This document shows, one piece after another, positions 16,603 to 20,682 of a DNA stretch of 20,682 nt. The first letter of the stretch is position 1. Each line of letters starts with the position of its first letter. A program made the translations under genes and the position numbers. The stretch lies in NCBI GenBank assembly GCA_003427395.1, contig BFEA01000020.1, positions 4,919,224-4,939,905 of the forward strand. Direction: 5' to 3'. The DNA is from Chara braunii (taxonomy: Eukaryota; Streptophyta; Charophyceae; Charales; Characeae). Under the pieces are notes generated by a model. That model saw nothing but the letters and a program-made list of their open reading frames with translations. It was not told where the DNA came from and did no database searches.

Positions 16603-18430
16603 AATGACACGTCCGCAGCTACGCGGAGCCAGGCATGCTAGATGCGCTCAGTCAACGACTTGCTGAGCTAGCATCCAAGGGAACTAGGCCCCAGCAGGGA
16701 CCCAAAACACCTCGGATCCTGCAGAGACCACGCACGACCATGGCCAAGTCCGACGCCAATGCGCAAGATGGCCCAAAGAGGCCGCTTACTCCTCCCGTGT
16801 CGGTTCAACAAGCTGATGAAACACAACTGGTGTTTCTCGAACATCTCCAACTATACACGGAGACTGCTGCAGCCGAACTTCGCAAATGGGAAAAGGAGGA
16901 TGTCGCCCACCGACAGGCGATTCAACGCCAGCTAGCAGAGGCCGAGGCAGAAGCTGCGGCAGCCGCACGGTTACAACAACAGCAGACGGAGGAAAGTCAA
17001 AATCAAGTTCATTACCAAACCACAATGGAGCTCACCAACGAAGAAACTACGTACCGAAGGTTACTTCGACAACAACACTTTCAAGCAATCGAAGAACAAG
17101 AGGAGCCGACCGAGGAAGAGAGAAGCAAGGAGGCCATAGCCGTACTGGTGGAAAACCTGTTGTATACGAAAATTGGCAGCAACTCGAACTGATGGCCATG
17201 CGACAGATCTTCATCCGCTACGAAGGAATTTTTCGGACGTTGGATCATAAGATCGTTGACTTGCAGGCCGAAAACAGTACACTGCAGGCCGCCAACAGTC
17301 ACCAGCAGGCCATCAACGATCAACTGCAGACCAATGTCAGCACGGGGTTGGCTTATCTACAGTTGAGTCGATAGGCAGTGCAGTTTCAGACTGCAGCCCA
17401 GCTTTGGCCGCTCAAGCCAAGCAACTCGAAGAACGGATCAACCACGTAGTCGCATCCCTTGACGACATCAGCAAGTTCGCCAAGACGTCTACGGTCAGCA
17501 ATCAGTTGCAGACGCTCAGCGACCACGTTCAACAACGAACGAACGACGTCGTCAAGGAATGAAAAATGTCGAACTTTAAGATTGAGAAGTGACCGATCCG
17601 TTGCAATGCTGGATGGCATTCAACACGGAGGCGGACGTACATCACGTCCCACCACTGCGGCGGCTTGACGCGCTCTACCTCCAGCTCATCGGAGGGGCAT
17701 AAGCATTCATGACTCACATAACCGTCACGTTGGAATGCACCATCACCACCCTCCACACCAAGATATCTTGGGAGGACTTCGAAAAGAAGTGGAAGACCTG
17801 ATTCATGGTCAACAACGACAAACGTCACGCATTGAACAAGATCTTCCGCATCGTTCAAGGCCAACAACCATCACGGGAATGGATGACGGAGTGCCAAAGA
17901 CTCGTCGCCACCCCGGAGTTGAAACTGCCGTTCGACTCAATCCGGGCCGAGTTCTTCGCCCGATCTTGCGACGCCTTGACAACTGCTCTCGACAATGAAT
18001 TTCAGTATGAGACCTTTGATGAGATGATCTCAAAGGCAAGGGAACTCATACAAGGTAACCGGCGCGCGGCCAATGAGGTCCGCCAACTACCCGGTTACGT
18101 GGAGAAAACAGCGGACGTCGCAAGTAGCAGCGATCCAGCAAGGATCTAGTGAGGACCACGGGCCGCTTCAACATCAAGTGATGGAGATGTGGCGGCAACG
18201 GTACCACCGCAACGCTCAAGACCCGGTGGGGGAAAACACAAAGCGAAAACAGCGTCGGCGGATGGAGCGAGACAATCACCATGGACAAAGTTCGGGATCA
18301 CCGAAGACATGTTCAAGTTACAACAGAAATGGAGATGTTGTTTATGGTGCAACAACACCAAACACATCACTAGTATGTGCCAGGACAAGGACAAAGAAAA
18401 TGCCAAGCGTCCAAGCTCGGGAAATTGAGC
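16603..18430 (+). pseudogene. gag: gag of the Ty3/gypsy element (broken)
   Basis: Gag forms the particle and binds element RNA. ATG at 16603 (MTRPQLRG) is the likely start; a 1-nt shift leads into the frame open from 16635 to 17192 (MLDALSQRLAEL). That part is rich in Q, E and A and predicts coiled coil (QRQLAEAEAEAAAAARLQQQ). After a shift near 17160 a second coiled-coil stretch (VDLQAENSTLQAANSHQQAI) ends at TAG 17372-17374. More shifts and stops occur near 17560-17600. The capsid-like part is open at 17805-18146 (KRHALNKIFRIVQGQQPSRE, WMTECQRLVATPEL). Stops at 18147-18152 precede a last open piece (18189-18425) with a canonical CX2C-X4-H-X4-C zinc knuckle at 18339-18380. At least four frame changes make it a pseudogene. 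Confidence 0.85.
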
Positions 18431-19376
18431 ACTGCGGAAAGTGTAGCAACATCACTTCCGAGTCCGTCGGACTCAACTGCCTTGCTTGTAGTCTCTCTCA
18501 CGTCCGGGGATACCTCGGTAGTCGCAAGTTCTCGGATTGACTTTGAGAACTATGTTGTCCCGCTGGTCCCGCCATTAAACCAGCCTCTTCACGTGCAAGA
18601 TTCAAGCACATGCGCGGTGTTACCGCCATCGGACAACGAACCGGTTGCTTCGCCAACCCTTCTATCGGAGGATCCGTCAGCTTGGGCGAGTTTTGACGAA
18701 CTCAACCCGTTGACGGTTGAGGACTTCCAATGGTTGCCTCTTCCCTCCACCGGTTCCGGTTCTTTGCCAACACTGCATTGCAACACCCTGATGGCACACT
18801 TGTGCGAATACTTAAACGCTGCAGTACCACTTACGTCGACGGACGACGAAGTAGCGGTTGTTGACCTTTGCAGTTATCTCGCAAAGATCGACTGCGAGCA
18901 CGGTACGTCGACAGCGGCGCGCCGCCTCTAAACCCGCATTCAAATCGTAAAGACGACCTGCTGTGCCTTGATCGATTGTGGAGCGACTCGCAACTACATC
19001 AACCAAGACTTTGTCACGCACCAGGCTTAGCCCCCGCGTTGGAAGGAAAAGTCAGCCTACGCACGTCACGTTAGCCGATGGTCACACGCAAAAGTCAACA
19101 GACCGCTGCGTTAACTCCGTGCCCGTGTACTTTGCCCCACTAGCATGCGAGGCCGTGTCATTCGACATCTTGGACACTAAGTTCGATATGATTTTAGGCA
19201 TGTCGTGGCTACAAAGCGAATACCATCCAATAAACTTTTTCCTACGCACCGTTCACGTTCGTGATTGGAGTGGCGAACTAGTTCCGTGTACGGTGCCACT
19301 TCCTCATTCTTCGATTGGTTGTCACATGGTCTCCACGGCAAGCATTCGCCAATCCATCAGCCGGCACGACATCTAG
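18431..19376 (+). pseudogene. pol: pol, linker and aspartic protease (broken)
   Basis: A Ser/Pro/acid-rich linker is read at 18431-18930 (VEDFQWLPLPSTGSGSLPTL, then VVDLCSYLAKIDCEHG). The retropepsin-type protease follows: LIDCGATRNYI at about 18968-19000 has the catalytic Asp at 18974-18976, with DCG in place of the usual DTG or DSG. A shift near 19020 leads to a frame open from about 19023 to 19373, with the flap-side LADGHTQKS and the second conserved stretch FDMILGMSWLQ (about 19183-19215). A TAG at 19374-19376 ends that frame. Protease would cut Gag-Pol in the particle. The DCG variant may be normal for the lineage, since the flanking residues are conserved. Confidence 0.8.
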
Positions 19377-20606
19377 GAGATAGGCATCTGTTTTCTTCAC
19401 GCCCTCCCACCCGTTGATCAGCCCAAAACGGACATATCGGACTCACACATCGTTGAGCTTTTGGACAGCTATGAGGATGTCTTCCAAGCTCCCACCGGGG
19501 TAGTACCGGATCGGCCCATACGTCACGGGATCGCTCTCGAGGACGGCGCCGTACCTCCGCTAGGATGTATTTACCGAATGAACGAAGAGGAGCTTCAAGT
19601 GCTCCGGGCACAACTAAACGACCTCTTGGCCAAGGGCTGGATTCGCCCTAGTTGTTTGTCATACAGTGCTCCTGTTCTCTTCGTTCAGAAGAAGAACAAG
19701 GATCTTCGTTTGTGTATCGACTATCGAAAACTTATGCGCAAACGATCAAGAATATCGGCCCTCTCCCGCGGATTGATAATCTCCTCGAGCGACTAGGCGG
19801 AGCCAAGTACTTCTCAAAGTTGGACCTCAAATCAGGCTATCACCAGATCGAAATCCAGCCAAGAGATCGGTACAAGACCTCGTTCAAAACGAGGTATGGG
19901 CACCTTGAGTGGATCGTCACGCCATTCGGTCTCACCAATGTCCCGGCTACTTTCCAAGCGGCTATGACGACGGAATTCCGCGACCTGCTTGACCACATCG
20001 TACTCATTTACCTTGATGACATCTTGGTTTATAGTCAGTCGCTGAACGAGCACCTCGAGCACCTTCGCACCGTTTTGGAGCAGCTTCGTATCGCCAAGTA
20101 CAAGGCAAACCGCGACAAGTGCGAGTTTGTCCAACAAGAGTTGGAGTACTTGGGCCATTATGTTACGCCGCAAGACATTCGTCCACTCGCGGACAAAGTA
20201 CAAGCCGTTCAAGATTGGTCGGACCTCGCGTGTACTCCTAACATCCGATCCTTTCTTGGCTTAGCATCATACTATATGAGCTTCGTCAAGAGCTTCCAAC
20301 GGATCGCTGCACCATTGACGTGACTTCAGTCCCCCTTGGTGCCCTTCGAGTTCAACGACGAAACCCGACACGCGTTCCATACGTTAAAGACGACCTTGCT
20401 TCAAGCTACCGTCTTAAGCATCTATGACCTGACCTTGCCAAACAAAGTAACTACGAATGCTTCCGGCTATGGCATTGGCGGGATTTTGGAACAGCATGAC
20501 GACACAGACTGGCATCCGGTTGAGTACTTCAGCCAAAAGGTGCCGCCCATCAATTCCAATGATGATGCGAGGAAGAAGGAACTGCTAGCTTTCGTCCTGG
20601 TACTTA
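19377..20606 (+). pseudogene. pol: pol, reverse transcriptase and N-terminal RNase H (broken)
   Basis: From 19377 the frame runs open through GVVPDRPIRHGI, LLAKGWIRPS and APVLFVQKKNKDLRLCIDYR to about 19733. There a 1-nt loss shifts it, and the rest is read in the next frame (to 20322). RT motif A, FSKLDLKSGYHQI, has Asp at 19823-19825. Motif B region TPFGLTNVPATFQ follows. The active-site YLDD is intact at 20009-20020, then LEYLGHYVT. A TGA (20321-20323) follows APLT. The same frame then continues into RNase H: TNASGYGIGGILEQ has Asn (AAT, 20456-20458) where the first catalytic Asp is expected. WHPVEYFSQKV and KKELLAFVLVLK follow, and homology stops at about 20606. With shift, stop, RNase H substitution and truncation it is inactive. 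Confidence 0.9.
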
Positions 20607-20682
20607 AACCACCAATACTTCGCCCAACTATCAAGTCCGAGCCTCGACCAACCGGTATGTCGAGCCTTGTCGAGGCTCGAAC
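20607..20682. other. Sequence breaking the gypsy RNase H, with inverted repeat
   Basis: Homology to the element ends here. An 11-bp perfect inverted repeat, CGAGCCTCGAC (20638-20648) and GTCGAGGCTCG (20669-20679), follows; CGAGCC occurs once more between the arms. This may be the edge of another insertion, cut by the window end. Confidence 0.5.

Larger units (their letters stand above)
15034..20606 (+). mobile_element. Ty3/gypsy LTR retrotransposon, 3'-incomplete in window
   Basis: The order LTR, tRNA-Met PBS, leader, gag with CCHC, protease, RT, RNase H places it in Ty3/gypsy (RT before any integrase). Many frameshifts and stops make it non-autonomous. The homology stops in mid-RNase H at about 20606, followed by unrelated sequence with an inverted repeat. 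The connection domain, integrase, PPT and 3' LTR are therefore missing from the window, and possibly deleted or interrupted. The style of the RT/protease text resembles elements I associate with charophyte algae. Confidence 0.9.

Noticed and set aside
1-20682. CRISPR arrays, bacterial operons, rRNA genes or defence systems
   Set aside because: No spaced direct-repeat array, ribosome-binding sites or prokaryotic gene packing is seen; all coding remnants are eukaryotic retroelements.

Overview
This window looks like repeat-rich nuclear DNA from a plant-lineage eukaryote. It has no intact host gene. It is made of nested, decayed retroelements, simple-sequence repeats and non-coding insertions. 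A Ty3/gypsy LTR element, an L1-type LINE family with a poly(A) tail and a zf-RVT C-terminus, an ORF1 with a CCHC knuckle, and an initiator-Met tRNA primer-binding site all fit a streptophyte. The wording of the gypsy polyprotein reminds me of charophyte (Chara-type) elements; that is recall, not a search result.

Layout. 1-49: GA microsatellite. About 421-2598: 5'-truncated LINE (copy A), ending in poly(A). 2599-3490: non-coding block with strong hairpins, a TATA-like box, AATAAA and a CT-rich tract. 3491-4030: nothing recognised. About 4031-4522: SINE-like element with a tRNA-derived head. About 5297-14481: a near full-length but dead LINE (copy B). It has 86-bp tandem units at its 5' end, an ORF1 with a roughly 805-bp tandem duplication, an ORF2 (endonuclease, reverse transcriptase, zf-RVT), a 3' UTR and a 37-nt poly(A). 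11352-11904: a 553-bp element nested inside the LINE reverse transcriptase, with perfect 14-bp terminal inverted repeats. 14506-14665: foldback repeat. 15034-20606: Ty3/gypsy element (652-bp 5' LTR, PBS, long AT-rich leader, gag, protease, RT, start of RNase H), broken at about 20607.

The most notable signal is on the minus strand inside the nested element (11504-11563). It reads as a type III hammerhead ribozyme with all three helices, the stem II/GAA core, a 9-bp stem III and one core substitution (C3 to U). A hammerhead inside a short non-coding mobile element recalls plant retrozymes, but this one carries terminal inverted repeats and no visible LTR or PBS.

No genes here form an operon or cellular pathway. 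The coding remnants are parts of selfish elements, each broken by frameshifts, stops or catalytic substitutions. Any activity would have to be at the RNA level or depend on relatives elsewhere in the genome.
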